A DNA stretch of 64,000 bases from Ectothiorhodospira shaposhnikovii. Its GTDB lineage: Bacteria; Pseudomonadota; Gammaproteobacteria; Ectothiorhodospirales; Ectothiorhodospiraceae. A model generated the notes under the pieces. That model saw only the letters and a program-made list of their open reading frames with translations. It ran no database searches and was not told the origin of the DNA. The translations under genes and the position numbers were made by a program. Where the stretch lies: the NCBI RefSeq assembly GCF_022227765.1, contig NZ_JAJMLZ010000008.1:1-64000 (forward strand), read 5' to 3'. Positions 20,067 to 31,942 of this stretch are shown here, in pieces (the first letter of the stretch is position 1; each line of letters opens with the position of its first letter).

Positions 20067-20449
20067 AGTGACACCTCCGGCACGAATCATTCATATAGGC
20101 ATGTTGCTGCATCAATGACGGACTGTCCATAAGCGGCCGGCAGGCTATCGTGACCAGGATGTGCGGCGTCCCGACGCGCCCTGGATGCACGACATCCCGG
20201 CGAGACCGGGATAAAGTACATCCCGATGAGACCTGCACAAAGAACATCCCGACGATTTTCAGGGCATTTTTTTGTCCCAGATCGTGGACACCCCGAACAA
20301 GACCCGTCGATACTGCTAAGCTAGATTGTGGTTTTCTGCAGGGTCGGCATTGATCGCGTCTGCAAGACACATACCCGCAGACGGGTTCAGGGGGAGAACA
20401 GGCCTGTCGGCCCGCACTCAAGCTGATGACAACCCACAAGGGAGCAAAC
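20067..20449. other. Intergenic region with four 26-bp repeats
   Basis: This 383-base gap before the cytochrome b gene holds the tandem repeats described separately (20166-20269) and no convincing gene. A 7-bp inverted repeat ATCCCGG-N5-CCGGGAT lies at 20194-20212, inside the second repeat. A possible sigma-70 promoter near 20310-20330 (TACTGCTAAGCTAGATT) is weak. Confidence 0.6.
20166..20269 (+). repeat. Four tandem imperfect 26-bp repeats
   Basis: Units begin at 20166, 20192, 20218 and 20244. The conserved part is ACATCCCGRYGAGACC (first unit GCGTCCCGACGCGCC, last unit ACATCCCGACGATTTT), followed by about 10 variable bases. The constant 26-base spacing (about 2.5 helical turns) suggests an array of protein-binding sites rather than chance. 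Confidence 0.55.
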
Positions 20450-21037
20450 ATGAGCACTGCCTATCCGACTGTTGGTGTGGCCTCCGGGCTACCACGCTAT
20501 TCCTATCTGCTGCGCCTGCTGCACTGGGTGATCGCCGTCCTGCTCATCACGGCCCTGATCGGCGGCATGACCCTGGGCACGCTGGGCTATGAACGTCTCG
20601 TGGAACTGGTCGGGGTAGAGATGGCCGGCTATGCCTACATGGGACACAAGACCCTGGGCATCACTATCCTGGGGTTGATGGTCCTGCGCCTGCTGGTACG
20701 GGTGAGCCAGGGCACCCCTGAATATGCCATCGACCTGTCCCGCGCCCAGCATTTCTTTGCCGGTCTGGTGCATTTCCTGCTCTACGTGCTGGTCATTGCC
20801 ATGCCCATCATCGGCTGGCTGGCCACCGCCGCCGCGGGCAATCCGGTGAATTTCGGCACCTATGAACTGCCCGGCTTCATCGGCCAGGATCCCGAACTGT
20901 CCAAAACCCTGTTCCAGGCCCACACCGTGGTGGCCCTGTGCATCATCGCGCTGATCGTGATCCATGTGGCGGCGGCGTTCTACCATGCCCGCGTGCGCCG
21001 GGACTGGGTGACCACCCGTATCAGCCTGTTCAACTAA
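20450..21037 (+). CDS. Cytochrome b561-type di-heme membrane protein
   Basis: The start at ATG 20450 follows GGAG by 5 bases. The 195-residue protein has four membrane spans: RLLHWVIAVLLITALIGG, HKTLGITILGLMVLRLLVR, LVHFLLYVLVIAMPIIGWLA and AHTVVALCIIALIVIHVAAAFYH. The heme-ligand histidines expected for the bacterial cytochrome b561 (CybB) family are in LLHW, GHKT, LVHFL and IHVAAAFYH. It would pass electrons between quinol and a periplasmic partner or dispose of superoxide, as proposed for CybB. It stands alone between a repeat array and a strong bidirectional terminator. Confidence 0.85.
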   Translation: MSTAYPTVGVASGLPRYSYLLRLLHWVIAVLLITALIGGMTLGTLGYERLVELVGVEMAGYAYMGHKTLGITILGLMVLRLLVRVSQGTPEYAIDLSRAQHFFAGLVHFLLYVLVIAMPIIGWLATAAAGNPVNFGTYELPGFIGQDPELSKTLFQAHTVVALCIIALIVIHVAAAFYHARVRRDWVTTRISLFN

Positions 21038-21065
21038 CGCCGGACTCAAAAAGCCGTCGACATAA

Positions 21066-21097
21066 GCAAAAGGCCGGGCATTTGCCCGGCCTTTTGC
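21066..21097. terminator. Strong bidirectional terminator
   Basis: GCAAAAGGCCGGGCA (21066-21080) and TGCCCGGCCTTTTGC (21083-21097) form a 15-bp perfect stem with a 2-base centre and A/T tracts on both sides. It ends the cytochrome gene and the convergent CinA-like gene. Confidence 0.9.
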
Positions 21098-21119
21098 TTT
21101 GCCTCAATCCCTTCCCTGC

Positions 21120-21884
21120 CTACGACGGGATCTGCGACAACTGAGGCTTTTCCACCCAGGGCATGCCGCCCTGGTTGAGGGATTCGATCACCAGGGCGGC
21201 CGCTTCGGCCACCTGATCGGCCAGCCCCTTGATGCCCAGCTCCACTTCCCGGCAACCGTTCTCCGATGAAGGCAGGCTGGACATGCGAATCTCCGGAAAC
21301 CGCTCCAGCACCGCCTCCATCACCGGCACCAGCTCGCTCTCCGGGGTGTTACTGACCAGGATCAGCCGTTCGATGCACGGAATCCGGGAGAACAAGTGAT
21401 TGTAATGGGTGTCCAGCACCCACTCCACCATCGGCCAGGCCATGTTGGGGAAACCGGGAACACAGTGGTGGTGGCGCATGCTGAAACCCGGAATCTGATT
21501 CACCGGGTTGGGAATGAGCGTGCTCCCCACGGGTAGTTCCGCCATGCGGATCCGGTGCGGATAGGCCTGCTCGCCGAAGCGTTCCTCCAGAATGGCCACG
21601 GCCTCGGGATGGAGTCCGAGTTCCACATTCGCGGCGCGGGCGAAGCATTGACGCGTACGGTCATCGGGCGTTGCACCGATGCCGCCGAAGCTGAAGATCA
21701 GGGCCTGGGAGTCCAGCGTCTGACGCAAACTCTCGGTCAGCAGGCCGGGATCATCTCCGACGAAACGGACAAAGGACAGTTCCAGCCCACGCCGGGCCAG
21801 TACCGAAATGAGAAAATCCATGTGCTTGTCCCGCCGCTTGCCGGACAGCAGCTCATCACCGATGATCAGGCCACCGATCTGCAT
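21120..21884 (-). CDS. CinA/MoaB-type molybdopterin-binding domain protein
   Basis: The ~254-residue product begins MQIGGLIIGDELLSGKRRDKHMDF and has SFVRFVGDDPGLLTESLRQ, LIFSFGGIGATPDDRTRQCFARA, the MoCF_biosynth motifs (GDELLSG; GGIGATPDD). It matches the N-terminal domain of CinA without the C-terminal deamidase domain; stand-alone proteins of this kind are annotated as competence/damage-inducible protein A. Its substrate is unknown; a nucleotide pyrophosphatase role is known for some CinA N-domains. The next gene upstream on the strand is hemH, separated by 30 bases, so they may be co-transcribed. ATG 21893 is an alternative start. Confidence 0.75.
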   Translation of the reverse strand: MQIGGLIIGDELLSGKRRDKHMDFLISVLARRGLELSFVRFVGDDPGLLTESLRQTLDSQALIFSFGGIGATPDDRTRQCFARAANVELGLHPEAVAILEERFGEQAYPHRIRMAELPVGSTLIPNPVNQIPGFSMRHHHCVPGFPNMAWPMVEWVLDTHYNHLFSRIPCIERLILVSNTPESELVPVMEAVLERFPEIRMSSLPSSENGCREVELGIKGLADQVAEAAALVIESLNQGGMPWVEKPQLSQIPS

Positions 21885-21913
21885 TCCTGCCACATCCCCC
21901 CGCCGGTCACGCT

Positions 21914-23023
21914 TCAGTTCTTCGCACCCATGGCCAGCGCCCGGGCACGAATCAGTTCACCCGCCTCCCGCTGTGCCTCGCGATCATAGTTCTCGTCCGC
22001 TTCGGGCCAGCCCTGCACATGACGGCAGATCAGGTCGGCCAGGGCGTCCGTGTGGTCCTGACGGGTGTTGAGGGAGGGAATGTAGCTGAATCGCTCGCCA
22101 CCTGCCTCGATGAAGGCCTCGCGGCTCTCGTCGGCGATCTCTTCCAGGGTCTCCAGGCAGTCGGCGGAAAAGCCGGGGCAGACCACATCCAGGGATTTCA
22201 CGCCCTGCCCGGGCAGACCGACGATGGTCTCCAGGGTATAGGGGGTCAGCCACTGGGCCTTGCCGAAACGGGACTGGAAGGAGACCAGCCAGCGATCTTC
22301 CGGCAGCTCCAGACGCTCCGCCACCAGGCGGGCCGTGGTCTGACAGTAACAATGGTAAGGGTCGCCCTGGTCCAGATAGTCGCGGGGAATACCGTGGAAA
22401 GAAAACAGCAGACGCTCGCCCCGGCCATGGGTCGCCCAGTGCTCACGGATGCTGGCGGCCACGGCATCGATGTAGGCGTCGTCGTCGTGATAGCCCATGA
22501 CAAAGCGGGTCTCGGGTACCCAGCGCCATTCACTCAGGGCGCGGGTGACGGCATCAAAAGTGGAGCCGGTGGTGGAGGCCGCATATTGGGGATACAGGGG
22601 CAACACCAGGATGCGTCGGGCACCGGCCCGACGCAGCTCTTCCAGACCGGAACGAATGGAGGGGTTGCCGTAACGCATGGCTACCGCCACCTTGACCGGC
22701 CCGTAGAGCCGTTCGGCGATTCGGCGGCCCACCGCCTGGCCCTGGGCCTTGGTGATGGTGAGCAGCGGGGAGCCGTCCTTGCCCCAGATACGGGCATATT
22801 TGGCCGCACTCTGGCGCGGGCGGGTATTGAGAATCAGGCCGTTGAGCAACAGCCACCACACGGGGCGCGGCACCTCCACCACCCGGGAATCCCAGAGAAA
22901 TTCCTTGAGGTAGCGCCTCAACGCCTGCGGCGTGGGCGCATCGGGCGTCCCCAGGTTGGTGATCAGCACCCCCAGGCTATGGAGACTCCCATGTCGGTAA
23001 TTCGGCTCGCCAATATAGGTCAT
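21914..23023 (-). CDS. hemH: Ferrochelatase
   Basis: From ATG 23023 the 369-residue protein reads SLGVLITNLGTPDAPTPQALRRYLKEFLWDSRVVEVPRPVWW, then MRYGNPSI, LPLYPQYAASTTGST, LLFSFHGIPRDYLDQGDPYHCYCQTTARLVAERL, SFQSRFGKAQWLTPYT, and VVCPGFSADCLETLEEI. The catalytic His is in FSFHG, and the Glu in CLETLEEI is the conserved one. It inserts iron into protoporphyrin IX, the last step of heme synthesis, which fits an organism making decaheme cytochromes. An upstream in-frame start at 23155 adds 44 unconserved residues and is rejected. Confidence 0.95.
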   Translation of the reverse strand: MTYIGEPNYRHGSLHSLGVLITNLGTPDAPTPQALRRYLKEFLWDSRVVEVPRPVWWLLLNGLILNTRPRQSAAKYARIWGKDGSPLLTITKAQGQAVGRRIAERLYGPVKVAVAMRYGNPSIRSGLEELRRAGARRILVLPLYPQYAASTTGSTFDAVTRALSEWRWVPETRFVMGYHDDDAYIDAVAASIREHWATHGRGERLLFSFHGIPRDYLDQGDPYHCYCQTTARLVAERLELPEDRWLVSFQSRFGKAQWLTPYTLETIVGLPGQGVKSLDVVCPGFSADCLETLEEIADESREAFIEAGGERFSYIPSLNTRQDHTDALADLICRHVQGWPEADENYDREAQREAGELIRARALAMGAKN

Positions 23024-23324
23024 GGCTTGTTCTGCTTTATGGTTTGACGACAACCCTCGGGCCGCGTGATCGGCCGCTGAAGCGACAGAATCACCCTCCC
23101 CCCGCAGTGCGGGGCCGCGAAGGCCGAGTGTACTCCTCCCTACTTCAAGAGCCATCTGGACCCTTCCCCCCAGGACATAAGGCGCGACTGTAAACCGGCC
23201 GGCGAGGATGCACCAGCACCGGGGTACGGCCCCGCGGACGGACAGCCTGCCCCCTCAAGGCAGGCCGAAGGAAACCAGATCCCGGACAGGGCCACGCCGC
23301 CGATGATACCTGACACGTGGCGCA
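23024..23324. other. Intergenic, no feature seen
   Basis: This 301-base stretch between hemH and the HNH gene is GC-rich and shows no conserved frame, RNA or clear terminator. It should hold the hemH promoter; I cannot point to one. Confidence 0.6.
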
Positions 23325-23909
23325 CTACTGCCGCGGACGCAGCCGCAGGGGACTGGTTCTTGGAAAATGAGCCTGCAGAAATTCCATCTGGTCCGCCAGT
23401 ACACGGCGCCCCTGAAGATAGATGTATTCCGCATGGGTCGGAATGAACGGCACCGCCAGCAACTGCATGCCGGCCTGCTCGGGCGTGCGGCCGGCCTTGT
23501 GGTTGTTGCAGCGTTTGCAGGCGGTCACCACGTTGCACCATAGATCCTGCCCCCCCTGACTGATGGGGGTGACATGATCCCGCGACAGGTCGCGGTGCTG
23601 AAAGTGATTGCCGCAATAAAGACATAAATGAGCATCACGCTTGAACAAGGCCGCATTGTTGAGTGGCGGTGAATAGGCCTGACTGACGGCCTTGTTGGTG
23701 CCGTGGGTGGCAATGATGGAATTCACCTCCACCAGACTGCGCCGGCCGGTTCGGGCATTGATGCCGCCACGAATCCGGTACAACAGGGAGCCGCAGGTGT
23801 AGGCCACCTGCTCAGCGTGGTAGAGCCGCACCGCATGCTGATAATCGATCCATTCCATCGGCATGCCCGATGCGTCAGTTCGCAGTACCTGCTGACTGAA
23901 CTCGTACAC
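23325..23909 (-). CDS. HNH endonuclease
   Basis: The 194-residue protein has a standard HNH module in its second half: CLYCGNHF (first zinc pair), RDHVTPISQGGQD (catalytic His), WCNVVTACKRCNNHKAGRTPEQAG (Asn, second zinc pair CKRC, and final His). The first half (EWIDYQHAVRLYHAEQVAYTCG) is the type seen in stand-alone chromosomal HNH proteins common in proteobacteria, whose target is unknown. The start is GTG (23909). No mobile element surrounds it. Confidence 0.85.
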   Translation of the reverse strand: MYEFSQQVLRTDASGMPMEWIDYQHAVRLYHAEQVAYTCGSLLYRIRGGINARTGRRSLVEVNSIIATHGTNKAVSQAYSPPLNNAALFKRDAHLCLYCGNHFQHRDLSRDHVTPISQGGQDLWCNVVTACKRCNNHKAGRTPEQAGMQLLAVPFIPTHAEYIYLQGRRVLADQMEFLQAHFPRTSPLRLRPRQ

Positions 23910-24235
23910 CTCTGCACCCTCGGGAGGTTATACCGGCACCGCCCGACTCTGCCGCAAACGGACCCAGAAAGCAATTATCAAGCCGTTGATTCGTTGACCT
24001 GAGTCCCCATGTTCGGCAGGGTCCGACACGATTTTTCGTACCCGGATTCCAACATGATCGACATTGGATGTTCAAAGGCCGGAAAAATTCCGCTACCATG
24101 CCCTGTTTTTGGGCATCCCCGCCTGACGGCGGCGCCCGAACTGGTTCGCATCCACCCAAAAACCGTTGCAGTCCTCATCGTCAGGATCGGTCGTCATCCG
24201 GCCATTACCCCTGCACGGGCAGACGGAGTCAACCC
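23910..24235. other. Intergenic region with the pntA promoter area
   Basis: The 326-base divergent gap between the HNH gene and pntA shows no gene. A weak sigma-70 match (TTCAAA-N17-TACCAT, 24074-24102) points toward pntA. No hairpin or riboswitch-like structure is obvious. Confidence 0.4.
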
Positions 24236-25369
24236 ATGCCGATCAAGATAGCCGTACCCAAAGAAACCGCCCAGGGCGAGCGGCGCGTCGCACTGGACCC
24301 CACGGTCGCCGCGCGCTTTGCCAAACTGGGTCTTGAAGTGATGATCCAGAAGGGTGCCGGGCGCGATGCCCAGTTCCCGGACGAGGCCTATGCCGACACC
24401 CGCGTGGTGGACGATGCCAAGACCCTGATGTCGGAAGCCGACATCGTGGTCAAGGTGGCCCCGCCCACCCAGGAGGAAGTGAACATGATGAAGGATGGGG
24501 CCACCCTCATCGGCTTCTTCCATGCTCACAAGAACACGGATGTGGTCAAGGCGCTGCAGAAGAAGAAGATCACCAGCTTCGCCATGGAGCTGATTCCCCG
24601 CATCTCCCGTGCCCAGAGCATGGATGCCCTGTCCTCCCAGGCCGCCGTGGCCGGGTACAAGGCCGCCATCATGGGTGCGGACCTGTCCTGTCGCTTCTTC
24701 CCCATGCTCACCACCGCGGCCGGCACCATCCGTCCGTCCAAGGTGCTGGTGATCGGTGCCGGCGTGGCCGGCCTGCAGGCCATCGCCACCGCCCGCCGCC
24801 TGGGCGCCATCGTCGAGGCCTATGACGTGCGCTCCGCCACCAAGGAGCAGGTGGAATCCCTCGGCGCCAAGTTCCTGGATCTGGGTGTGAAGGCGGAAGG
24901 CGAAGGCGGCTATGCCCGCGAACTGACCGACGAGGAAAAGGCAAAACAGCAGGAAGCTCTGGCCAAGTTCATCAGCCAGTGCGACGTGCTGATCACCACC
25001 GCCGCCATCCCCGGCCGCCCCTCGCCCATGCTGATCCCCCAGAAGATGGTGGACGGCATGAAGTCCGGCGCGGTCATCATCGACCTGGCCGCCGAGGGCG
25101 GCGGCAACTGCGAGCTGACCAAGCCCGGCAAGACCGTCACCAAGGGCGGCGTGACCATTCACGGCCCCCTGAACGTGCCCAGCCAGGTGCCGCTGCACGC
25201 CAGCGAAATGTACGCCAAGAACCTGCTCAACTTCCTGTCCCCCGTGCTCGCCGACGGCAAGCTGAACCTGGACTGGAACGACGAGATCATCGCCAAGAGC
25301 TGTCTGACCCACGACGGTGAGATCAAGCACGACGCAACCCGCAGCCTTGTGGAAGGAGATCAAAAGTGA
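24236..25369 (+). CDS. pntA: NAD(P) transhydrogenase alpha subunit, part 1 (NAD-binding)
   Basis: From ATG 24236 the 377-residue protein opens MPIKIAVPKETAQGERRVALDP and has the alanine-dehydrogenase/PNT fold with VLVIGAGVAGLQAIATARRLGA (Rossmann Gly motif), AYDVRSATKEQVESLGAKF, VLITTAAIPGRPSPMLI and IIDLAAEGGGNCELT. This is domain I, which binds NAD(H) in the cytoplasm. The alpha chain is split: the membrane part is the next gene, as in Rhodospirillum-type transhydrogenases. The enzyme uses the proton gradient to make NADPH, important for an autotroph running the Calvin cycle. Confidence 0.95.
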   Translation: MPIKIAVPKETAQGERRVALDPTVAARFAKLGLEVMIQKGAGRDAQFPDEAYADTRVVDDAKTLMSEADIVVKVAPPTQEEVNMMKDGATLIGFFHAHKNTDVVKALQKKKITSFAMELIPRISRAQSMDALSSQAAVAGYKAAIMGADLSCRFFPMLTTAAGTIRPSKVLVIGAGVAGLQAIATARRLGAIVEAYDVRSATKEQVESLGAKFLDLGVKAEGEGGYARELTDEEKAKQQEALAKFISQCDVLITTAAIPGRPSPMLIPQKMVDGMKSGAVIIDLAAEGGGNCELTKPGKTVTKGGVTIHGPLNVPSQVPLHASEMYAKNLLNFLSPVLADGKLNLDWNDEIIAKSCLTHDGEIKHDATRSLVEGDQK

Positions 25370-25656
25370 TCGAGGGTTTTGTTGCACTCTACATCTTCAT
25401 GCTCGCCGCCTTCACCGGCTACGAGGTCATTTCCAAGGTGCCGGTGATCCTGCACACGCCGCTGATGTCCGGCTCCAACTTCATCCACGGCATCGTGCTG
25501 GTGGGTACCATGGTGGCCCTGGGCCACGCCGAAACCACGGCCCAGATGTGGGTGGGCTTCATCGCCGTGATCCTGGCCGCCGGTAACGCCGTGGGTGGTT
25601 ACGTGGTGACCGAGCGCATGCTCGAGATGTTCAAGTCCAGCAAGGGGGCCAAGTAA
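25366..25656 (+). CDS. pntAb: NAD(P) transhydrogenase alpha subunit, part 2 (membrane)
   Basis: The 96-residue protein starts with GTG overlapping the pntA stop (GTGA). It has three membrane helices: FVALYIFMLAAFTGYEVIS, GIVLVGTMVALGH and MWVGFIAVILAAGNAVGGYVV, ending in a short cytoplasmic tail. This is the domain II segment of the split alpha subunit and forms the proton channel with PntB. The order pntA1-pntA2-pntB with overlaps shows a coupled operon. Confidence 0.93.
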   Translation: MIEGFVALYIFMLAAFTGYEVISKVPVILHTPLMSGSNFIHGIVLVGTMVALGHAETTAQMWVGFIAVILAAGNAVGGYVVTERMLEMFKSSKGAK

Positions 25657-27039
25657 ATGGGTTTCATCATCAACGTAGCCTACTTTGCGGCGGCGGTGCT
25701 GTTCATCGTCGGCCTCAAGCAGATGGCCTCGCCGGTCACCGCCCGTCGCGGGATCATCTGGGCCGGCTGGGGCATGGTCATCGCCACGGTGGTCACCTTC
25801 CTGCACCCTGAAGTCCGCGGCTTCATCAACTACCTGCTGATCATCCTGGGCATCGGTATCGGTGGCGGTCTGGCCTGGTACACCGGCAAGCGCGTCGCCA
25901 TGACCGACATGCCGCAGATGATCGCCCTGTACAACGGCATGGGCGGCGGCGCGGCCGCCGGTATCGGCATCGTGGCCCTGATGGGTTCCTACGAGCTGAG
26001 CTGGACCATCCAGTTCATCGCCGTGCTGGGTGTGATCATCGGCGCCGTGGCCTTCTCCGGCTCCCTGATCGCCTTCGCCAAGCTGCAGGGCCTGATCACC
26101 AAGTCCCTGCGCTTTGACATGCAGCAGAAGATCAACCTGGGCGTGCTCGGCGCCACCGTGCTGCTGGGCATCATCATCAGCTTCAGCGGCGCTCAGGTGA
26201 ACGGTGCCCTGCTGACCGTGTTCCTGCTGCTGGCCCTGGCCTTCGGCATCCTCATGACCCTGCCCATCGGCGGCGCGGACATGCCGGTGGTGATCTCCCT
26301 GTACAACGCTCTCACCGGTCTGGCCGTGGGCCTGAAGGGTCTGGTGCTGGACAATGCCGCGCTGATGATTGCCGGTATCGTGGTGGGTGCCGCCGGTACC
26401 CTGCTGACCCAGCTGATGGCCAAGGCCATGAACCGTCCCATCTCCAACGTGCTGTTCAGCCACTTCGGCGAGAGCAGCGGTGGCGATCAGTCCGAAGTGA
26501 CCGGCACCATGAAGGAGATCGAGGCCTCCGACGCCGGCGTGATGATGGCGTTTGCCGACAAGGTGATCATCGTCCCCGGTTACGGCATGGCCGTGGCCCA
26601 GGCGCAGCACAAGATCTGGGAACTGACCCAGCTGCTGCAGGAGCGGGGCGTGACGGTGAAGTTCGCCATTCACCCGGTGGCAGGCCGCATGCCCGGTCAC
26701 ATGAACGTGCTGCTGGCCGAAGCCGGCGTACCCTACGACATCATCTACGACCTGGATGAGATCAACAGCGAGTTCAAGACCGCCGACGTGGCCATCGTCA
26801 TCGGTGCCAACGACGTGGTGAACCCGGTGGCCCGTTCCAACCCGGAAAGCCCGATCTACGGCATGCCGATTCTGAACGCGGACCAGGCCAAGAACGTCAT
26901 CGTGATCAAGCGTGGCAAGGGTGCCGGCTTCTCCGGCGTGGAGAACCATCTGTTCTTCGCCGACAACACCCGCATGCTGTACGGCGACGGCCAGAAGGCC
27001 GCCAGCGAGCTGATCTCCAGCATCAAGGAAATCGGTTAA
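25657..27039 (+). CDS. pntB: NAD(P) transhydrogenase beta subunit
   Basis: The 460-residue protein directly follows the previous stop. It has about eight membrane helices and ends with domain III, the NADP-binding part: VIIVPGYGMAVAQAQHKIWEL, HPVAGRMPGHMNVLLAEAGVPYD, VAIVIGANDVVNPVAR, VIVIKRGKGAGFSGVENHLFF. All conserved motifs are intact. It completes the proton-translocating transhydrogenase in the inner membrane. Confidence 0.96.
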   Translation: MGFIINVAYFAAAVLFIVGLKQMASPVTARRGIIWAGWGMVIATVVTFLHPEVRGFINYLLIILGIGIGGGLAWYTGKRVAMTDMPQMIALYNGMGGGAAAGIGIVALMGSYELSWTIQFIAVLGVIIGAVAFSGSLIAFAKLQGLITKSLRFDMQQKINLGVLGATVLLGIIISFSGAQVNGALLTVFLLLALAFGILMTLPIGGADMPVVISLYNALTGLAVGLKGLVLDNAALMIAGIVVGAAGTLLTQLMAKAMNRPISNVLFSHFGESSGGDQSEVTGTMKEIEASDAGVMMAFADKVIIVPGYGMAVAQAQHKIWELTQLLQERGVTVKFAIHPVAGRMPGHMNVLLAEAGVPYDIIYDLDEINSEFKTADVAIVIGANDVVNPVARSNPESPIYGMPILNADQAKNVIVIKRGKGAGFSGVENHLFFADNTRMLYGDGQKAASELISSIKEIG

Positions 27040-27066
27040 TCCCGATCCCGCAAAGTAAAGTGACAA

Positions 27067-27093
27067 GGCCCGGCGTCATCGCCGGGCTTTTTT
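27067..27093 (+). terminator. Intrinsic terminator of the pnt operon
   Basis: GCCCGGCG (27068-27075), loop TCAT, CGCCGGGC (27080-27087), followed by TTTTTTC. A textbook rho-independent terminator 28 bases after pntB. Confidence 0.92.
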
Positions 27094-27176
27094 CATTTTA
27101 CTCCCTCACCCCAACCCCTCTCCCGCCAGGGGGAGAGCAGCTTTATCATCGGGCGGATGTGGCATCATTTGCCACC

Positions 27177-29390
<2,214 letters not shown>

Positions 29391-29530
29391 ACCGCGGGCT
29401 CTTTGCCCCATCCCGGCCGCTCCCCGGGCGCCTCATCCCGGCAAGGGTATTCACCCCCCTTGCCATTCCCGATAGAATCTGCCCTCGTTCAGATTTCCCC
29501 GCCGTTCGCTCTTCTTCGGATACCGAAACC

Positions 29531-31291
29531 TTGAAACCTCAATTACAGGCTCTGCTCGAACAATCCCTCCACACCCTCACCGGCAACGGCACCCTGCCCG
29601 CCGACCGGTCGGTGGAGGTTCAATTGACGCGCACCCGGGACAAGGCCCACGGTGATTTCGCCACCAACCTGGCCCTGCAACTGGCCAAGCCCCTGGGCCG
29701 CAAACCCCGGGACGTGGCGCAGCTGATCATCGACCATCTGCCCGAATCGGACATCCTGGACAAGGTGGAGATCGCCGGTCCCGGCTTCATCAACCTGTTC
29801 ATCAGCCGCGGTGCCCGTCTGGCGGTGATCACCCAGGTGCTGGAGGCCGGAGAAGCCTACGGTCGCAGCCGTCTGGGCGCCGGCAAGAAGGTGCAGGTGG
29901 AATTCGTCTCCGCCAACCCCACCGGCCCCCTGCACGTGGGTCATGGTCGTGGCGCCGCCTACGGCGCGGCGGTGGCGGACCTGCTGGAGGCGGTGGGCTT
30001 CGATGTGCACCGGGAATACTACGTCAACGACGCCGGCCGACAGATGGACATCCTGGGCACCAGCGTCTGGCTGCGCTACCTGGAACGCTGCGGGGTGAAG
30101 TTCCACTTCCCCACCAACGCCTACCGGGGCGAATACGTGCGGGACATCGCCGACACCCTGTTCCAGGAACACGGCCAGGACTATGCCGTCACCACCGAGG
30201 CCCTGATGGACGGCCTGCCGGCGGACGAACCGGACGGCGGCGACAAGGAAGAATACATCGACGCGGTCATCCAGCGGGCCAAGGGGCTGCTGGGCGACAA
30301 CCGCTACCGTTACGTCTTCGAACTGGGCCTCAACGTCATCCTGGATGACATCCGTGACGACCTGGCGGAATTCGGCGTCACCTATGAGACCTGGTACTCG
30401 GAGCGCTCCCTCACCGACAAGGGGTCCGTCAACAAGGCCCTGGAACAGTTGCGGGACAAGGGCGCCCTGTATGAAAAGGACGGCGCCCTGTGGTTCCGTT
30501 CCACCGAATACGGCGACGAGAAGGATCGCGTGGTTCAGCGGGACAACGGCCAGACCACCTACTTTGCCTCCGACATCGCCTATCACATGGACAAGTTCGA
30601 CCGGGGCTATGACCGGGTGATCGATGTCTGGGGCGCCGATCATCACGGCTATGTGCCGCGGGTGAAGGCGGCACTCCATGCCATGGGCCGGGACGATGCC
30701 CGTCTGGACGTGCTGCTGGTACAGTTCGCCATCCTCTACCGGGGCGGCGAGCGGGTGCAGATGTCCACCCGCTCCGGCAGTTTCGTCACCCTGCGGGAAC
30801 TGCGCGAGGAAGTGGGCAACGACGCCGCCCGGTTCTTCTATGTCATGCGCCGCTGCGAACAGCACCTGGACTTCGACCTGGATCTGGCCAAGTCCCAGTC
30901 CGCCGACAACCCGGTCTACTACATCCAGTATGCCCATGCCCGGGTGTGCAGCGTGCTGCGACAGATGCAGGCCAAGGGTCTGACTCATGACCCGGCCAAC
31001 GGCCACGCCCACCTGGACCGGCTGACGGAGGATCATGAATCCGCCCTGCTCGGCAGCCTGGCCCACTTCCCCGAACTGGTGGAAGCGGCCGCCCTGGCGG
31101 AAGAACCCCATCAGGTGGCCAACTACCTGCGGGATCTGGCCAATGACTTCCACACCTACTACAACGCACACCAGTTCCTGGTGGACGATGCCGATCTGCG
31201 GGATGCCCGCCTCAACCTGATCCTGGCCGTGCGTCAGGTACTGGCCAACGGTCTCACGCTGTTGGGCGTTTCCGCGCCCGAGGAGATGTAA
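29531..31291 (+). CDS. argS: Arginyl-tRNA synthetase
   Basis: I start at TTG 29531 because the conserved opening [15 protein letters not shown] begins there; no in-frame ATG gives a normal N terminus. The 586-residue length is standard. Motifs: [41 protein letters not shown] (HIGH motif as HVGHG), [29 protein letters not shown], and a class I C-terminal anticodon-binding domain ending [12 protein letters not shown]. As usual for ArgS the KMSK loop is degenerate (VQMSTRSG). The stop overlaps the next start (TAATG). Confidence 0.95.
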   Translation: MKPQLQALLEQSLHTLTGNGTLPADRSVEVQLTRTRDKAHGDFATNLALQLAKPLGRKPRDVAQLIIDHLPESDILDKVEIAGPGFINLFISRGARLAVITQVLEAGEAYGRSRLGAGKKVQVEFVSANPTGPLHVGHGRGAAYGAAVADLLEAVGFDVHREYYVNDAGRQMDILGTSVWLRYLERCGVKFHFPTNAYRGEYVRDIADTLFQEHGQDYAVTTEALMDGLPADEPDGGDKEEYIDAVIQRAKGLLGDNRYRYVFELGLNVILDDIRDDLAEFGVTYETWYSERSLTDKGSVNKALEQLRDKGALYEKDGALWFRSTEYGDEKDRVVQRDNGQTTYFASDIAYHMDKFDRGYDRVIDVWGADHHGYVPRVKAALHAMGRDDARLDVLLVQFAILYRGGERVQMSTRSGSFVTLRELREEVGNDAARFFYVMRRCEQHLDFDLDLAKSQSADNPVYYIQYAHARVCSVLRQMQAKGLTHDPANGHAHLDRLTEDHESALLGSLAHFPELVEAAALAEEPHQVANYLRDLANDFHTYYNAHQFLVDDADLRDARLNLILAVRQVLANGLTLLGVSAPEEM

Positions 31292-31911
31292 TGGCCCGCG
31301 GCTCCCGGCGCCAGGCCAGCCGCCGCCGACAGGCGGAAGAAAGGCCACCCCTGCCCGGCTGGGTCTGGGGCGTGGCCGGTCTGGCGGTGGGCCTGTTCGC
31401 TGCCGCGGTGGTCTATCTGCAGACCCAGCGCGACGCACCGACCACCACGACGACGGTGGCGGCGCCCCAGATCCAGCAACAGCCCGTCCAGCAGCCGCAA
31501 CCCGCCCGCCCGGCCCAGGCACCCGCCCAGAAGCCGGCGGAAGAGGCGCCCAGGCCCCGTTTCGACTTCTATACCCTGCTGCCGGAACTGGAAGTGGTGG
31601 TCCCGGAACCCCAGGTCCAGCCCCGCACGGCCCCCGGCGGCCCGCCGCCCCCGCCGACCCCGGTGCAGCAGCCCGGCCGTTATCTGCTGCAGGCCGGTTC
31701 CTTCCGCTCCCATCAGGAAGCGGACCGCCTGCGCGCCAGCCTGGCCCTGATGGGGGTGGAGGCCCGCATCCAGCCCGTGACGGTGAACGGGGATACCTGG
31801 CACCGGGTACAGGTGGGACCGTTCACGGAACTGGACAACCTGAACCGGATGCGCGAGCGACTGCACGCCAACCAGGTCCAGACCATCATGGTGCGGGTGC
31901 CTGACGCCTGA
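31291..31911 (+). CDS. FtsN-like SPOR domain protein
   Basis: The 206-residue protein has a short Arg-rich cytoplasmic head (RGSRRQASRRRQAEERPP), one membrane span (WVWGVAGLAVGLFAAAVVYLQ), a Gln/Pro/Ala linker and a C-terminal SPOR domain (RYLLQAGSFRSHQEADRLRASLALMGVEARIQPV...VQVGPFTELDNL). Order and position just after argS match FtsN of gammaproteobacteria, where argS-ftsN is a common pair (with priA upstream, as here). FtsN triggers septal wall synthesis. Calling it ftsN outright is reasonable but the essential short helix cannot be confirmed by eye. Confidence 0.85.
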   Translation: MARGSRRQASRRRQAEERPPLPGWVWGVAGLAVGLFAAAVVYLQTQRDAPTTTTTVAAPQIQQQPVQQPQPARPAQAPAQKPAEEAPRPRFDFYTLLPELEVVVPEPQVQPRTAPGGPPPPPTPVQQPGRYLLQAGSFRSHQEADRLRASLALMGVEARIQPVTVNGDTWHRVQVGPFTELDNLNRMRERLHANQVQTIMVRVPDA

Positions 31912-31942
31912 CGGCGTCAGTGCTCCATACCGACACGTCTCC

